A DNA stretch of 64,000 bases from NCBI GenBank assembly GCA_000196815.1, contig FP929003.1, forward strand, positions 62,001 to 126,000. Reading direction: 5' to 3'. Within the stretch, counting starts at the first letter, position 1. Each line of letters starts with the position of its first letter. This DNA comes from Nitrospira defluvii (GTDB taxonomy: Bacteria > Nitrospirota > Nitrospiria > Nitrospirales > Nitrospiraceae). The position numbers were made by a program, and so were the translations under genes. Positions 24,117-33,999 of this stretch are shown piece by piece. The notes under the pieces are model-generated. The model did no database searches, was not told the DNA's origin, and saw only the letters and a program-made list of their open reading frames with translations.

Positions 24117-26821
24117 TGGCAAGCAATCGTGCCCAAATCCTGATCAGTGCCGTCGACCAGACCAAGACCGCCTTCGACTCGATCAAGCGGGGCTTGGGCG
24201 GCCTCACCGATACGGCCAAGAGCGTCAACGGGGTACTGGCCAACCTCGGCGTGGGCGTTTCGCTGGCGGGCATCGGGGCCATGATCAAGTCCAGCATCGA
24301 TTCGGCGGATGCGCTGGACGAGATGGCGCAGCGTACCGGCATTGCCGTCGAATCGCTGTCGCTGCTGGTGCCTGCTGCCGAGTTGTCGGCGGTGTCCACC
24401 GAGAAGTTCGAAGCCGGGCTCAAGAAGCTGGCCACCGGCATGCTGGAGGCCGCGACCGGCTCGGAGGCGTCGGCACAGAACTTCGAAGCGCTGGGTGTGG
24501 CTGTCCAGAACCAGGACGGCACCCTACGCGACAGCGAACAGGTATTGCTGGATCTGGCCGACCGCTTCCAGGCCATGCCCGATGGCGCTGAGAAAGCGGC
24601 TTTGGCTGTCGATATCTTCGGCAAAGCCGGTGCGGAGATGATCCCCTTCCTGAACCAAGGGCGGGAGGGCATTGGTGCGCTGAAGCAGGAGGCGGCTGAA
24701 CTCGGGTTGCAGTTGTCCGCTGACACCGCCGCACAGGCGGGCAATTTCAACGACGCGCTCGACAAGCTGAAGCTGGCCACCCAGAGCATCGGCAACCAGA
24801 TCATCGCCTCCTTGCTGCCTGCGCTGAATGACATGGCCGGTGGCATGGTCGAGTCGGCCAAGCAAGGCGGCACGCTGCGGGTGATTCTGGACGGCATCGT
24901 GTTGGTGCTCAAGACGCTGGCCCTCGGTGCCGCCACCGTCGGCAAGGCCTTCGTCGCCTTGGGCGAAGCCATTGGCGCGGGTGTCGCCGCCGCTGTGGAG
25001 GCGCTCAAGGGCAACACCGAAGGGGCCAAGGCCATTATTGCCGACCTCAAAGGCAATCTGGTCAAACGGCTGGATGAACTGGCGTCCTTCCGTGACAGCC
25101 TGTTCGACCCCAAGCCCATCGAGGTCAAGGCACCCAAGATCCAGGCCGATCCGGAATTGCTTCAACGCCTGACCAAGCCCAAAGCCGTCAAGCCAGCGCA
25201 GGACACGACCGGCGCGCAAACCACGCTGATGAAAGCGCAGCTGGACGCCGAGTTCGCCCTGCTCAAGGACGGCCTGGCCCGGCAACAAACTGCGCTGGAC
25301 GCTGCACTCGAAGACCGTCTGGTTTCGGTGCGCGACTACTACACGCAGAAAACGGCCCTCGAGCAACGCGAGGTTGATGCCGAGATTGCCCGCAAGCAGC
25401 AGGAACTGGCCCGCAGTCAGCAAGTCGTCACCACCGGCAAATCGGAAAACGACCGCCTGAAAGCCAAGGCCGAGGTCGCCAAGGCGGAAGCGGACCTCAT
25501 CACGCTCAACAACCGGCGCACGGACATCGAGCAGGCCAATGCCCGCAAGGCGGCACAAGCCGAGCGCGAATTGGCCGACGCCTTGGCGCAGGCACGTGAG
25601 GAACTGGCACAGATCACCGGCACGGCGACGGATACCGACCGGCAAGCCGCCATCGAGCGCAGCTACCGCGATCTACGGGCGCGACTGGCGGCAGAAAGCG
25701 ATGCCGACGGCGTGTCGCTCATTGATCGGCTGATCAATGTGAAAGCGGCGCAGGCCAATCTGGCGGCGCTGGAAGCCCAATGGCGGCAGGTCACCGAGCG
25801 TCTGCGCAATGCGCAGGAGGCGATCCAGACCCAGCAACAGGCTGGACTACTGACCGAAGCACAGGCGCGTCAGCAGATCGTGGCCCTGCAACAGCAATCG
25901 GCCACCGAGATGGAGCGTTTGTTGCCGACCATGCAACAGGCGGCGCAGGCCATCGGGCCGGATGCGGTGATTCGGGTACAAGCGTGGCGCAACGAGCTGG
26001 ATCGCACCAAGCTCACGGTCGATGAAATGGCCCCGCTGTGGAATCGCATCGGCGAGAGCTTCGGCGGTGCGCTCAACGGGATGATCACCGGCGCGCAGAC
26101 CTGGCGCAGTGCCTTGGCGAGCATCTTTCAGCAGGTGGCCGATGCCTTCCTGCAGCAAATCGTGATCCAGCCCTTCCAGCAGTGGATCGCCATGCAGGCG
26201 CGGATGCTGGCGCTCAAGCTCGGCTTCATCCAGCAGGAGCAGACCGTCGATGCGGCGGCCAGCGCCGCCAAGGTCGCGCAAAAGACCACCGAAACCACCG
26301 CCGTGGTGTCGATGGATGCAGCCAAGGCAGGAGCCGGGGCGGCAGCCTCGCAAGCCTCGATTCCCATCGTTGGCCCGGGACTGGCCATTGCCGCAATGGT
26401 GGCGATGGTCGCCGCGGTCATGGCGCTCTTGGGCGGCATCAAGAAGTTCGCGGGCGGCGGTCTGGTCTCCGGGCCGGGCAGCGCTACATCGGATTCGATC
26501 CCGGCGCGTCTCTCAGCAGGCGAGTACGTAGTGCGTGCTGCCGCCGTGCGCCAGGTCGGTGTGGCCTTCCTCGATTCGCTCAACGGCTTGTCGGCAGGCC
26601 CGCGTTTCAAGGGCGGCGAATTGGCCTTCGCAGCAGGTGGGCTGGTTCCGGAAGTGAAAGTGCCTCCTGCACAGCCGCAGATGAACCAAGCGGTGCGCAT
26701 CGTCAACGCCATCGATCCCGGCGTGACCCACGACCACCTGCAGTCGCCTGCCGGAGAGCGGGTCATCGTCAACATCATCGGGCGCAATGCACGGGCCATC
26801 CGCTCGGCGCTGCAAAGCTGA
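24116..26821 (+). CDS. Tail tape measure protein
   Basis: 901 residues. Hydrophobic Gly/Ala-rich N-terminal region (LGVGVSLAGIGAMIKSSIDSADALDEMAQRTGI) and a central coiled-coil (~375-620) rich in Ala, Glu, Gln and Lys. The C-terminal hydrophobic segment (PGLAIAAMVAMVAAVMALLGG) precedes the common end motif GGLVSGPGSATSDSIPARLSAGEYVV. It sets tail length; at about 1.5 angstrom per residue a tail near 135 nm is expected. The true start is ATG 24116, not the longer upstream frame. Confidence 0.9.
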   Translation: MASNRAQILISAVDQTKTAFDSIKRGLGGLTDTAKSVNGVLANLGVGVSLAGIGAMIKSSIDSADALDEMAQRTGIAVESLSLLVPAAELSAVSTEKFEAGLKKLATGMLEAATGSEASAQNFEALGVAVQNQDGTLRDSEQVLLDLADRFQAMPDGAEKAALAVDIFGKAGAEMIPFLNQGREGIGALKQEAAELGLQLSADTAAQAGNFNDALDKLKLATQSIGNQIIASLLPALNDMAGGMVESAKQGGTLRVILDGIVLVLKTLALGAATVGKAFVALGEAIGAGVAAAVEALKGNTEGAKAIIADLKGNLVKRLDELASFRDSLFDPKPIEVKAPKIQADPELLQRLTKPKAVKPAQDTTGAQTTLMKAQLDAEFALLKDGLARQQTALDAALEDRLVSVRDYYTQKTALEQREVDAEIARKQQELARSQQVVTTGKSENDRLKAKAEVAKAEADLITLNNRRTDIEQANARKAAQAERELADALAQAREELAQITGTATDTDRQAAIERSYRDLRARLAAESDADGVSLIDRLINVKAAQANLAALEAQWRQVTERLRNAQEAIQTQQQAGLLTEAQARQQIVALQQQSATEMERLLPTMQQAAQAIGPDAVIRVQAWRNELDRTKLTVDEMAPLWNRIGESFGGALNGMITGAQTWRSALASIFQQVADAFLQQIVIQPFQQWIAMQARMLALKLGFIQQEQTVDAAASAAKVAQKTTETTAVVSMDAAKAGAGAAASQASIPIVGPGLAIAAMVAMVAAVMALLGGIKKFAGGGLVSGPGSATSDSIPARLSAGEYVVRAAAVRQVGVAFLDSLNGLSAGPRFKGGELAFAAGGLVPEVKVPPAQPQMNQAVRIVNAIDPGVTHDHLQSPAGERVIVNIIGRNARAIRSALQS

Positions 26822-26840
26822 ATTTTTAGGGGAAAGTCCA

Positions 26841-27899
26841 ATGGCACTTCTGTTCATCGACGGTTTCGATCACTACGACCCGCAGGCCGTGGACAGCTTT
26901 GGCGATCCGTGGCTTGCGCGTGGCAAAGCTGCGTATCTGTCACCGCAGGCCACCAGGATCAATGGCCGTCGTCCGTCCTCCTATGCCCTGCGTTTGCCGG
27001 AAGGTTCTGGTGGTGGCTACGTCAAGAACCTCGACGCCACCAAGACCAGCCTGATCGTCGGGGCGGCCATTCGCGTGGTCTCCTTTGAAAACACCTACAC
27101 CGAGCCACTGCTGCTGGGCGTGCGTGACGCCAACTCGCAGGTCGCGCATCTCGTGAAAATCGGCGAGGACGGTCGGCTCAAGCTCTACCGCTGGCAATAC
27201 GGCTATGACCAGTTGATCTCTGTCTCAGTCGCAAGCGCTCCGGCGCGCGGCTGGCACTACATCGAGTTGCAGGTTACGCAAGGCACCAGCAACGGCATTC
27301 TGTCAGTGCGCATCAACGGCATCCTGGCCATACAGATGACTGCGCAGAACACCATCCAGGGCGGTGGCCAATTGCTCACGGCATTTGTGGGTGCCGTGCC
27401 CGGACAGAGCTGTCCGCTCACCATCGACGTCGACGACTTCTATATCGCCGACACCAGCGGCACGATCAACAACACCTTTCTCGGTGATGTGCGCGTCGAT
27501 GCCTTGCAGGCACAGGCTGATGGCAGCCTGAACCAGTGGGCCGCAAGCCCGGTCGGCACTGCCGCATGGGAAGCCGTGAGCGACGAGGACGAGGTCACGT
27601 CGCTCAGTGCGCCCAGTGCCGGTCTGCGTCAGTCCTTCGATGTCGAGCCGCTGCCGGTGATGGCCACGCCCGCCATCTACGGCGTCCAGCTCACGATGCT
27701 GGCGCGCAAAACCGACGCCGGTCTGGGCAAGGTCAAAGGCCTCGTGGTCAGTGGTGCGCAAAGCGCCGTCAGCACCGACATCATCCTGCAGGAGCAACTG
27801 GCCTGGCAGAGCACGCTGTTCGAGCGTAATCCGAACGGCAACGTGCAGTGGACGGAGGCCGCCTTCAATGCCGCTGAGTTCGGCGTGGAGTCGGCATGA
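26841..27899 (+). CDS. Tail protein with lectin-like domain
   Basis: 352 residues starting MALLFIDGFDHYD. The first ~225 residues show the strand pattern of a concanavalin A-like fold (WHYIELQVTQGTSNGILSVRINGI, then IDVDDFYIADTSG), common on phage tail tips. AGGGGAAAG precedes the ATG. It probably belongs to the distal tail and may contact host glycans; binding is inferred. Its stop overlaps the next start (ATGA). Confidence 0.65.
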   Translation: MALLFIDGFDHYDPQAVDSFGDPWLARGKAAYLSPQATRINGRRPSSYALRLPEGSGGGYVKNLDATKTSLIVGAAIRVVSFENTYTEPLLLGVRDANSQVAHLVKIGEDGRLKLYRWQYGYDQLISVSVASAPARGWHYIELQVTQGTSNGILSVRINGILAIQMTAQNTIQGGGQLLTAFVGAVPGQSCPLTIDVDDFYIADTSGTINNTFLGDVRVDALQAQADGSLNQWAASPVGTAAWEAVSDEDEVTSLSAPSAGLRQSFDVEPLPVMATPAIYGVQLTMLARKTDAGLGKVKGLVVSGAQSAVSTDIILQEQLAWQSTLFERNPNGNVQWTEAAFNAAEFGVESA

Positions 27900-29470
27900 C
27901 GGATCGCGTCCTCGTTCAAGACCTCGCGGAGGTTTCCAGCAAGCCAACGCCGGGAAGCGAACTACCCGTTTTTCAGAGTGAGGTGCTCTCGCGCGCCACC
28001 TTCGGGGCGAGCGCAGCCAGCTTCACGCCGGAAACAGCTGTCGCTCCGCTGCCGCCCAATCTGGCGGCCAGCCTGCTGGCGGAATCCTTGGCGGGCCCCT
28101 GGCCACCCATCGATGCACCGACGTTCTTGGTCGAAGTGTTGCGCCGGGACACGGCCTCGAGCGCCATCGTCGCCACCGGTATGAATGCCTTTGGCGACCA
28201 GCCTTGGCCGGATGCGCAACGCGGCGTGTTTGCCTTCCGTCATGATTGGATGGAGCCCCTCGTCGAACGGCTGGAGTGGCAGACCAGCGTCACGCGGCTG
28301 GCCAGCGGCAACGAATCCCGGCAGGCACGCCGCCGCATTCCCCGGCGCTGGCTCACCTACAAAGTAGGCAACGCCCGCCAGACCGATGCCCTGGTGGCCG
28401 ACTGGCTGGCCGATCATCTGGGCCAGGCCGCGTGGTGGCCCCTGCCACAGTACGCCGTTCATCTCACTGAGAACGCTGAGGAGGGCGCGCTGACTCTCGG
28501 GGTGTCGGAGGCTGACTGGCGGCGCTTTGGCCCACCGGCTGCCGCGCTGCGTCTGACCTATGACGGCGTGCAGGGCTGGGACAGCGACGAACGCTGGGTG
28601 CTGATCATTGCGCCCGAGGGCTGGCAAGTCGCCCAACTCAGCGACGTGGAAACCGATCTGCTGTGGCTGGCCGAACCCTTGGCGCGTGCTGCCGGAGCCG
28701 GTAGCAGCGTGATGCCCTTGGTGTGGGGACGCGCTGTCGATCCGGCGGACTTGACCCAGTGGGTGCCGGGGATGGTCGGCGGCAGCGTCACCACGACTGT
28801 CACGCCCGCGCAAACGCCGGACATGGATGCACTCGACGACGCGTGGCTCGACGAGATTCCGGTCTGGCCCGATGGCAACTGGCGTGACGATCCGACGGCC
28901 GTAGCTCTTGCCACGATCACCCGACAAGACTTCTCGCCCGCAGATCCGTGGGTGCGCCGGGACGATCCCTGGGCGACGACAGCTTTGCAACGGCGCTATC
29001 TGGCCAGCTCACTCGATGAAATCGAGATCTGGCGGGCGCGGTTGTGGCAAACCCAAGGCCGTCTGGAAGCCTTCTGGCTGCCCGATGGCTTGGCTCCGAT
29101 CCTGTGGGTGACGGCAGAGGCCGATCCCGAAGATGGCTACCTGCGCGTGGATGGCAAAGATATCTCCGCGCGAATTTCGGATTTTTGGCATCGCCCCGCC
29201 GCCTGCTTGATCGTGCATCCAGACGGCTATCGGCAGTACGCCCTGACGGCGACCTGCCATCTGGATCAAGGCGGTGTGCTGGTGCTGCGCTCGGGCCTCG
29301 ACGACTGGGTGCCCACGGGCAGCCGCGTCATTCGCCTCGTGCGCTGCCGCCTTGACCACGATGCCATCGATCTGTACTGGCACAGCCCGACGCTGCTGGA
29401 GATCACCCTGACCGCACGTCAGTTGCCCGAACCACGCGGTAACGACCGCATTACCTACGAGCCCGCCTGA
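27896..29470 (+). CDS. Large distal tail protein
   Basis: 524 residues, tryptophan-rich and acidic, with paired similar half-structures (FRHDWMEPLVERLEWQTSVTRLASGNESRQARR near 105, then WRARLWQTQGRLEAFWLPDG near 385). Both segments resemble distal-tail/baseplate proteins that join the tail tube to the tip. It lies just upstream of the BR0599-type gene, as in many siphophages of this kind. Name uncertain; structural role likely. Confidence 0.65.
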   Translation: MTDRVLVQDLAEVSSKPTPGSELPVFQSEVLSRATFGASAASFTPETAVAPLPPNLAASLLAESLAGPWPPIDAPTFLVEVLRRDTASSAIVATGMNAFGDQPWPDAQRGVFAFRHDWMEPLVERLEWQTSVTRLASGNESRQARRRIPRRWLTYKVGNARQTDALVADWLADHLGQAAWWPLPQYAVHLTENAEEGALTLGVSEADWRRFGPPAAALRLTYDGVQGWDSDERWVLIIAPEGWQVAQLSDVETDLLWLAEPLARAAGAGSSVMPLVWGRAVDPADLTQWVPGMVGGSVTTTVTPAQTPDMDALDDAWLDEIPVWPDGNWRDDPTAVALATITRQDFSPADPWVRRDDPWATTALQRRYLASSLDEIEIWRARLWQTQGRLEAFWLPDGLAPILWVTAEADPEDGYLRVDGKDISARISDFWHRPAACLIVHPDGYRQYALTATCHLDQGGVLVLRSGLDDWVPTGSRVIRLVRCRLDHDAIDLYWHSPTLLEITLTARQLPEPRGNDRITYEPA

Positions 29471-29472
29471 CC

Positions 29473-30261
29473 ATGAGCCAGAATCCTTTGCAGGAGGTGG
29501 AGCTGTATGCCTTCGCCAGCAACAGCGCGCAGTTCTACCTGACGCCGCACGAATTCGACGTTGATCTGGATGGCAATCTGTACGCAAGCCTGTCCATCGA
29601 ACGCAACGAGCTGGCACTGGGTGCTGAAGCCGCCAAATCGGCGCTGGATCTGAAACTGCCACCCGACTGCGATCTCGTGCGCCACCTGCTGGCCACGTCG
29701 CTCACCGGGGATACCACCTCGGTCACCTTGCGGATCGGACGGCGCGACTCCTGGGGCGACTACTGGTGGATCTCGGGCACGCGCTGGATGGGCCGGGTGC
29801 TGGGCGTAGAGGTCGCTGACGATGTCGCTCGCGTTCGCTGCGAGTCGGCGCAAGTCAGTCTCAAACGTATCGGATTGCGGCGGCTCTACAGCCGCAAGTG
29901 CTCCCACGTTCTTTATTCCTCGGCCTGCGGGGCTTCGCCGATGACAGCCAGCGCCTTCGTCCTGGAGGTCTATGGCCGCAGTGTCGAACTCGATGGTGGT
30001 GTACCGGGTTGGGTCAGCGGCGGCCTGGCCGGTGGCTGGCTACAAACCCCGGACGGTGCGCGCCACATGATCATCGGCGACTACGGCAGCGGCGTCGAGC
30101 TGCTGTATCCAGCGGCCCTTGAGCCCGGCACGGAAGTGCTGCTGACCGTCGGCTGCGATCACAGCACGGCCACCTGTCAGACGCGCTTCGACAACCTCGA
30201 CAACTACGGCGGCTTTCCCGCCATCCCAAGCAAGAACCCGTTCTCGACAGGCGTGTTCTGA
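29473..30261 (+). CDS. Phage BR0599-family tail tip protein (DUF2163)
   Basis: 262 residues. The diagnostic C-terminus is present: paired cysteines (CSHVLYSSACG), a later CDHSTATCQTRFDN, and NYGGFPAIPSKNPF. This family is found between tail tip genes in Rhodobacter gene-transfer-agent-like and related tails, and is thought to be part of the baseplate hub. Gap of 2 bases to the previous gene. Confidence 0.82.
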   Translation: MSQNPLQEVELYAFASNSAQFYLTPHEFDVDLDGNLYASLSIERNELALGAEAAKSALDLKLPPDCDLVRHLLATSLTGDTTSVTLRIGRRDSWGDYWWISGTRWMGRVLGVEVADDVARVRCESAQVSLKRIGLRRLYSRKCSHVLYSSACGASPMTASAFVLEVYGRSVELDGGVPGWVSGGLAGGWLQTPDGARHMIIGDYGSGVELLYPAALEPGTEVLLTVGCDHSTATCQTRFDNLDNYGGFPAIPSKNPFSTGVF

Positions 30262-30279
30262 ATCCCCGGAGAAATCGCC

Positions 30280-30507
30280 ATGTGGTACCTCGTCGTCATC
30301 GTGGTGGCGGCGCTGGTTTCGGTCGCGCTCGCGCCGAAGCCGCCCGAGCCCAAACCGGCATCGCTGTCCGATGTCGATGCCCCAACCGCAGAAGAAGGCA
30401 GACCGATTCCCGTCGTGTTCGGCACCGTGCTGCTGCGCGGCGCGAACGTGGTCTGGTACGGCGATCTGGAAGCCGAGCCGATCCGCAAGAAAGGCGGCAA
30501 GAAATGA
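30280..30507 (+). CDS. Small tail-module protein with N-terminal membrane segment
   Basis: 75 residues. Residues 2-18 (WYLVVIVVAALVSVALA) form a hydrophobic helix, followed by a Pro-rich linker and a short conserved part (RPIPVVFGTVLLRGANVVWYGD) that resembles the beginning of tail tip/J-type proteins. It may be a companion of the tip protein. Its stop overlaps the next ATG (ATGA). Confidence 0.6.
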   Translation: MWYLVVIVVAALVSVALAPKPPEPKPASLSDVDAPTAEEGRPIPVVFGTVLLRGANVVWYGDLEAEPIRKKGGKK

Positions 30508-30710
30508 GCACCAGCGTGATCGTCACTATCGACGACGTGCGCGCCGTCGGCCTGTGCGTGAACGGCTCGCGTACATGGTTCGAGCGGCATGGCCTGGACT
30601 TCCGCGCCTTTCTGCGGAAGGGACTTGATGCCGAAACCCTGCTGGCCACGAATGACGCGATGGCGCTGCGCGTGGTCGAGCACGCGCGTACCCGGCAGGA
30701 GATGCACTGA
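30504..30710 (+). CDS. Small phage tail-module protein
   Basis: 68 residues: STSVIVTIDDVRAVGLCVNGSRTWFERHG is a compact domain seen in several prophages before the J-type gene. No known function. Coupled upstream by ATGA and downstream by TGATG, so clearly part of the tail operon. Confidence 0.6.
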   Translation: MSTSVIVTIDDVRAVGLCVNGSRTWFERHGLDFRAFLRKGLDAETLLATNDAMALRVVEHARTRQEMH

Positions 30711-32983
30711 TGGGTGGCAGCAGCAAGAAGCAAACCGTCGGCTACCGCTACCGGATGGGATTGCACCTGGTGCTATGCCAGGGGCCGGTCGATGCCGTGC
30801 AGGAGATCCAGATGGGCGACCGCACTGCGTGGGGTGATGCCGACCGTGCGCCGCTGTCCAGCGGGCACGGCCTGACCACTCTCAGCATCAACAAGCCCAC
30901 GCTGTTTGGTGGTGACGAGCGTGAAGGTGGCGTAGTCGGCAACATCGATGTACTGCCTGGTGGCTCTGGACAGGGACGCAACGACTATCTGATGAGCCGC
31001 CTTGGCAGCGCCATTCCAGCCTTCCGGGGCGTGCTGTCCTTGGTTGCGCGCAAGATCCTGTTCGCGGCCAACAACCCCTACATCAAGCCGTGGGCAGTGC
31101 GCGTGCGCCGTTTCACGGCGGGTTGGAACGACTACCCGTGGATGGAGTGGAACGCCGAAGTCCGTGCCTGGGATAACAATCAGGGCCGCGAGATCAGTGT
31201 CGGCATGAACCCAGCCCACATCCTGGTGCAATGCCTGACCGATCCGCACTGGGGCATGGGCTACCCGCAGGACAGCATCGGCTGGAGCTTCTGGAATGCA
31301 GCATGGGCCCTGTCGGACGAAGGCTTTGGTCTGAATCTGATCTGGACGCGCCAGCAGCCCATCGAGAGCTTCATCAGTCAGGTCATCGACCACATCGGCG
31401 GCATCCTCTACACCGACCCTGAGCAGGGCACGTTTGAGCTCAAGCTGCTGCGCGACGACTACTGGATCGACAGTCTGCCGCAGTTAGGGCCGGACGAGAT
31501 CGTGCGGCTGGAGCGTTTCGAGCGCGCGCAATGGGGTGAACTGCCCAACGAGCTGACCGTGGTCTACACCGACTGGCAAACCGGCGGTGATGCCACGGTC
31601 ACGGTTGAGAACCTGGCCGCCATCCAGTTGCAAGGCGGCGTGATCAATCAGCGCCGCGACTACCCAGGTGTCAACTATGGCCCTCTGGCCGCGCGTCTGG
31701 CGCTGCGAGATTTGCGTGCTTTGGGTTCACCCCTGGCGCGGATGAGCCTGACCGTGGCACCCGACACGCTGGAACGCGCGCCGCTGCCCGGTGACGTGTT
31801 CCTGCTCAACTGGCCGCGCTTGGGCATCGACCAGATGGTGGTGCGCGTGACCGGCATCGACACCGGCACACTGGGGTCATCTGAGTGGCGCATCGAGGCG
31901 ATGGAAGATGTGTTCGGGCTGGATAACGCGGTGCTGGCACCGCCACCACCGATCATCGACGAGCCAACCCTGGAGCCGCTGCCGCCCGCGTTGGTGCTGG
32001 CGGTGGAAATTCCGTACTGGGAACTGGCGCGCACCTTGTCACGAGCCGAACTGGACTACCTGACCGACACCGATGCTGCGCTTGGCGCATTGGCCGCAGT
32101 GGGTGGTGCGGGCCAGCTCAATTGGCAGCTCGCCACCGGTGCCTCGGCCAGTGATATCGCCAGCGTGGCCAGCGAGGACTACGCGCCACTTCTCACGATC
32201 GATGTGGCACTGCCTGCCAGTGAGGCTGTTGCCGTCGGTGTGCCAGTGACCGCCATCAGTCAGCCGGAAAGGCTGACCGTGGGCGACTATGCCTATCTGG
32301 CCGATGGCAGCGGAGCAATCCGCGAAGCCGTCGCTGTCCTTGACTTCGATACCGCTGCGGCCACCCTTGTCCTTGCACGCGGTGTGCTCGACACCACACC
32401 CCAAGCACATGCCTCGGGGACTCGGTTGATCGGCGTTGGTGAATGGCTGGCGTCGGAGGGCGCTGAGCGCGCCCCGGGCGAGTCGGTGTTCGTGGGCGCG
32501 ATCCCGCGCACATCGACCGATCAGGGCGATCCTGTGCTGGCCACCAATGGGCAGCCGATTGTGCTGACCGGTCGGCAGGCTTTGCCGTACCCACCCGGTC
32601 GTATCCGCCTCAATGGCCAGACCGAGCCTGTCGTGGTGGGCGGTGACCTCACCGTCGCGTGGGCCCATCGCGACCGCACGCAGCAGACAGCCTATCTCGT
32701 GCAGCAAGACGAGGGCGACATCGGGCCGGAGCTGGGCGTGACCTACACGCTGCGCATCCGCAATCGCAGCAACGTGCTGGTTCGTACTGAGACGGGGCTG
32801 CTCGGCACCACTTACCTGTGGACGGCAGCAGTGGCCGCGCTGGATGCCGGTGCGCTGGGTGACCGCATCACGGTGGAGATCAGTGCCGAGCGCGATGGTT
32901 TGAGCAGCTGGCAGCCGCAGGTGCGGGTCATGGATCGCGCGGGCTACGGCCTGCGCTGGGGACAGTATTGGGGAGGTGTGTGA
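30710..32983 (+). CDS. Tail tip / host-specificity protein (J-like)
   Basis: 757 residues. The first ~400 residues match the central hub region of J-type tip proteins (KPWAVRVRRFTAGWN, GMNPAHILVQCLTDPHWGMGYP, IGGILYTDPEQGTFELKLLRDDYW). The C-terminal part (about 520-757) is made of beta modules, likely Ig/fibronectin-like, that would point at the receptor. It forms the tail tip and decides adsorption. Coupled to both neighbours by overlap. Confidence 0.85.
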   Translation: MGGSSKKQTVGYRYRMGLHLVLCQGPVDAVQEIQMGDRTAWGDADRAPLSSGHGLTTLSINKPTLFGGDEREGGVVGNIDVLPGGSGQGRNDYLMSRLGSAIPAFRGVLSLVARKILFAANNPYIKPWAVRVRRFTAGWNDYPWMEWNAEVRAWDNNQGREISVGMNPAHILVQCLTDPHWGMGYPQDSIGWSFWNAAWALSDEGFGLNLIWTRQQPIESFISQVIDHIGGILYTDPEQGTFELKLLRDDYWIDSLPQLGPDEIVRLERFERAQWGELPNELTVVYTDWQTGGDATVTVENLAAIQLQGGVINQRRDYPGVNYGPLAARLALRDLRALGSPLARMSLTVAPDTLERAPLPGDVFLLNWPRLGIDQMVVRVTGIDTGTLGSSEWRIEAMEDVFGLDNAVLAPPPPIIDEPTLEPLPPALVLAVEIPYWELARTLSRAELDYLTDTDAALGALAAVGGAGQLNWQLATGASASDIASVASEDYAPLLTIDVALPASEAVAVGVPVTAISQPERLTVGDYAYLADGSGAIREAVAVLDFDTAAATLVLARGVLDTTPQAHASGTRLIGVGEWLASEGAERAPGESVFVGAIPRTSTDQGDPVLATNGQPIVLTGRQALPYPPGRIRLNGQTEPVVVGGDLTVAWAHRDRTQQTAYLVQQDEGDIGPELGVTYTLRIRNRSNVLVRTETGLLGTTYLWTAAVAALDAGALGDRITVEISAERDGLSSWQPQVRVMDRAGYGLRWGQYWGGV

Positions 32984-33579
32984 TGGAGCCGCGCATCGAT
33001 GTTCATCTGCTCACCCTGAACGAGCCTGCCGAATGGCGGGAGGCCTGCATCGCCAGCCTCGAGGACGCACCGATCCAGTTGCACGTTTTGCCCGGCGTTC
33101 CGGGGCGTATCGGCGAGGCACGCGCGGCAGGCTATGCACAAGGCACGCTGCCGCTGGTGTCCTTTGTCGATCCCGACGATTTGTACGAAGCCAGTGCCTT
33201 CACACAACTGGCCGATGCGCTGGATGCCTGCCCGCAGGCCGTGATGGTCTACACCGACGAAGCACTGACCGACGAGAACGGCCACGACATCGCGGTGCGG
33301 CGTCTGGCCTACAGCCGTTGGCAGCACGCGAACAGCGCCAGTCACGTGCACGGCCTGATCGTGATGCGTCGATCCGTCGTCGAAGCCGTGCTCAAGGAAA
33401 CCACCGACCTCAACAACTTCGCCGACTGGCTGCTGACCCTGCTCGTAGCCAAGCGCGGTGGCGTGCTGTACCTGCCCATCGTCGGGCGTCATTGGCGGCA
33501 GCACCCACAGCAAAGTCATCGCACCGGCGACCCGGACGCCGTCCGGCGCATTCGCCACGCATCGAATCTCTGGAGATAA
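32983..33579 (+). CDS. GT2-like glycosyltransferase domain protein in the tail module
   Basis: 198 residues. It begins IDVHLLTLNEPAEWREACIAS and contains LPLVSFVDPDDLYEASAF near residue 60, the nucleotide-sugar/metal DxD-type motif (DPDD) of GT-A fold family 2 enzymes. YTDEALTDENG follows near 88. No membrane helix is seen. GGGAGG precedes ATG 32983, which overlaps the J-gene stop. It may glycosylate a virion or host component; the substrate cannot be read from the sequence. Confidence 0.75.
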   Translation: MEPRIDVHLLTLNEPAEWREACIASLEDAPIQLHVLPGVPGRIGEARAAGYAQGTLPLVSFVDPDDLYEASAFTQLADALDACPQAVMVYTDEALTDENGHDIAVRRLAYSRWQHANSASHVHGLIVMRRSVVEAVLKETTDLNNFADWLLTLLVAKRGGVLYLPIVGRHWRQHPQQSHRTGDPDAVRRIRHASNLWR

Positions 33580-33582
33580 ACC

Positions 33583-33933
33583 ATGTCATCAACCGATCCG
33601 AACCTTGGACTCAACTACGGCTGGACGCTCGGCGAGAGCGGCTGGGACACCGGCATGGACGCCAACCTCAAACGCCTCGGCGTAGTGGTCGGCCTGTCCG
33701 TGAAAGACCGCGACCTGACCACGCCACCGACCAGCCCCGCCAATGGCGACCGCTACATCGTCCCCACCGCTGCCACCGGCGTGTGGGCAGGCAAGACCAA
33801 CCAGATCGCCGTGCGCATCGATGGCACGTGGGAGTTCCATCCGCCCAAGGTGGGCTGGCTTTGCTACATCGAGGACGAGGCCAAGCTCTCGGCTTACAAG
33901 TCCACCGGCTGGAGCGCTGGCATCGCCATCTGA
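33583..33933 (+). CDS. DUF2793 family tail protein
   Basis: 116 residues: NLGLNYGWTLGESGWDTGMDANLKRLG and TSPANGDRYIVPTAATGVWAGKTNQIA are the DUF2793 hallmarks, and WEFHPPKVGWLCYIEDEAKL ends it. The family occurs at the ends of phage tail modules, probably as a virion surface protein. Followed by a terminator-like hairpin. Confidence 0.85.
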   Translation: MSSTDPNLGLNYGWTLGESGWDTGMDANLKRLGVVVGLSVKDRDLTTPPTSPANGDRYIVPTAATGVWAGKTNQIAVRIDGTWEFHPPKVGWLCYIEDEAKLSAYKSTGWSAGIAI

Positions 33934-33957
33934 TTTTCATCCCTTCGCAACCAACTG

Positions 33958-33980
33958 AACCCGCCCACGAGGCGGGTTTT
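33958..33980 (+). terminator. Intrinsic terminator after the tail genes
   Basis: AACCCGCC (33958-33965), loop CACGA, GGCGGGTT (33971-33978), then more T. It separates the tail operon from the lysis genes. Stem nearly identical to that at 9202-9231. Confidence 0.7.
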
Positions 33981-33999
33981 GCATTTCTGGAGAACACAA

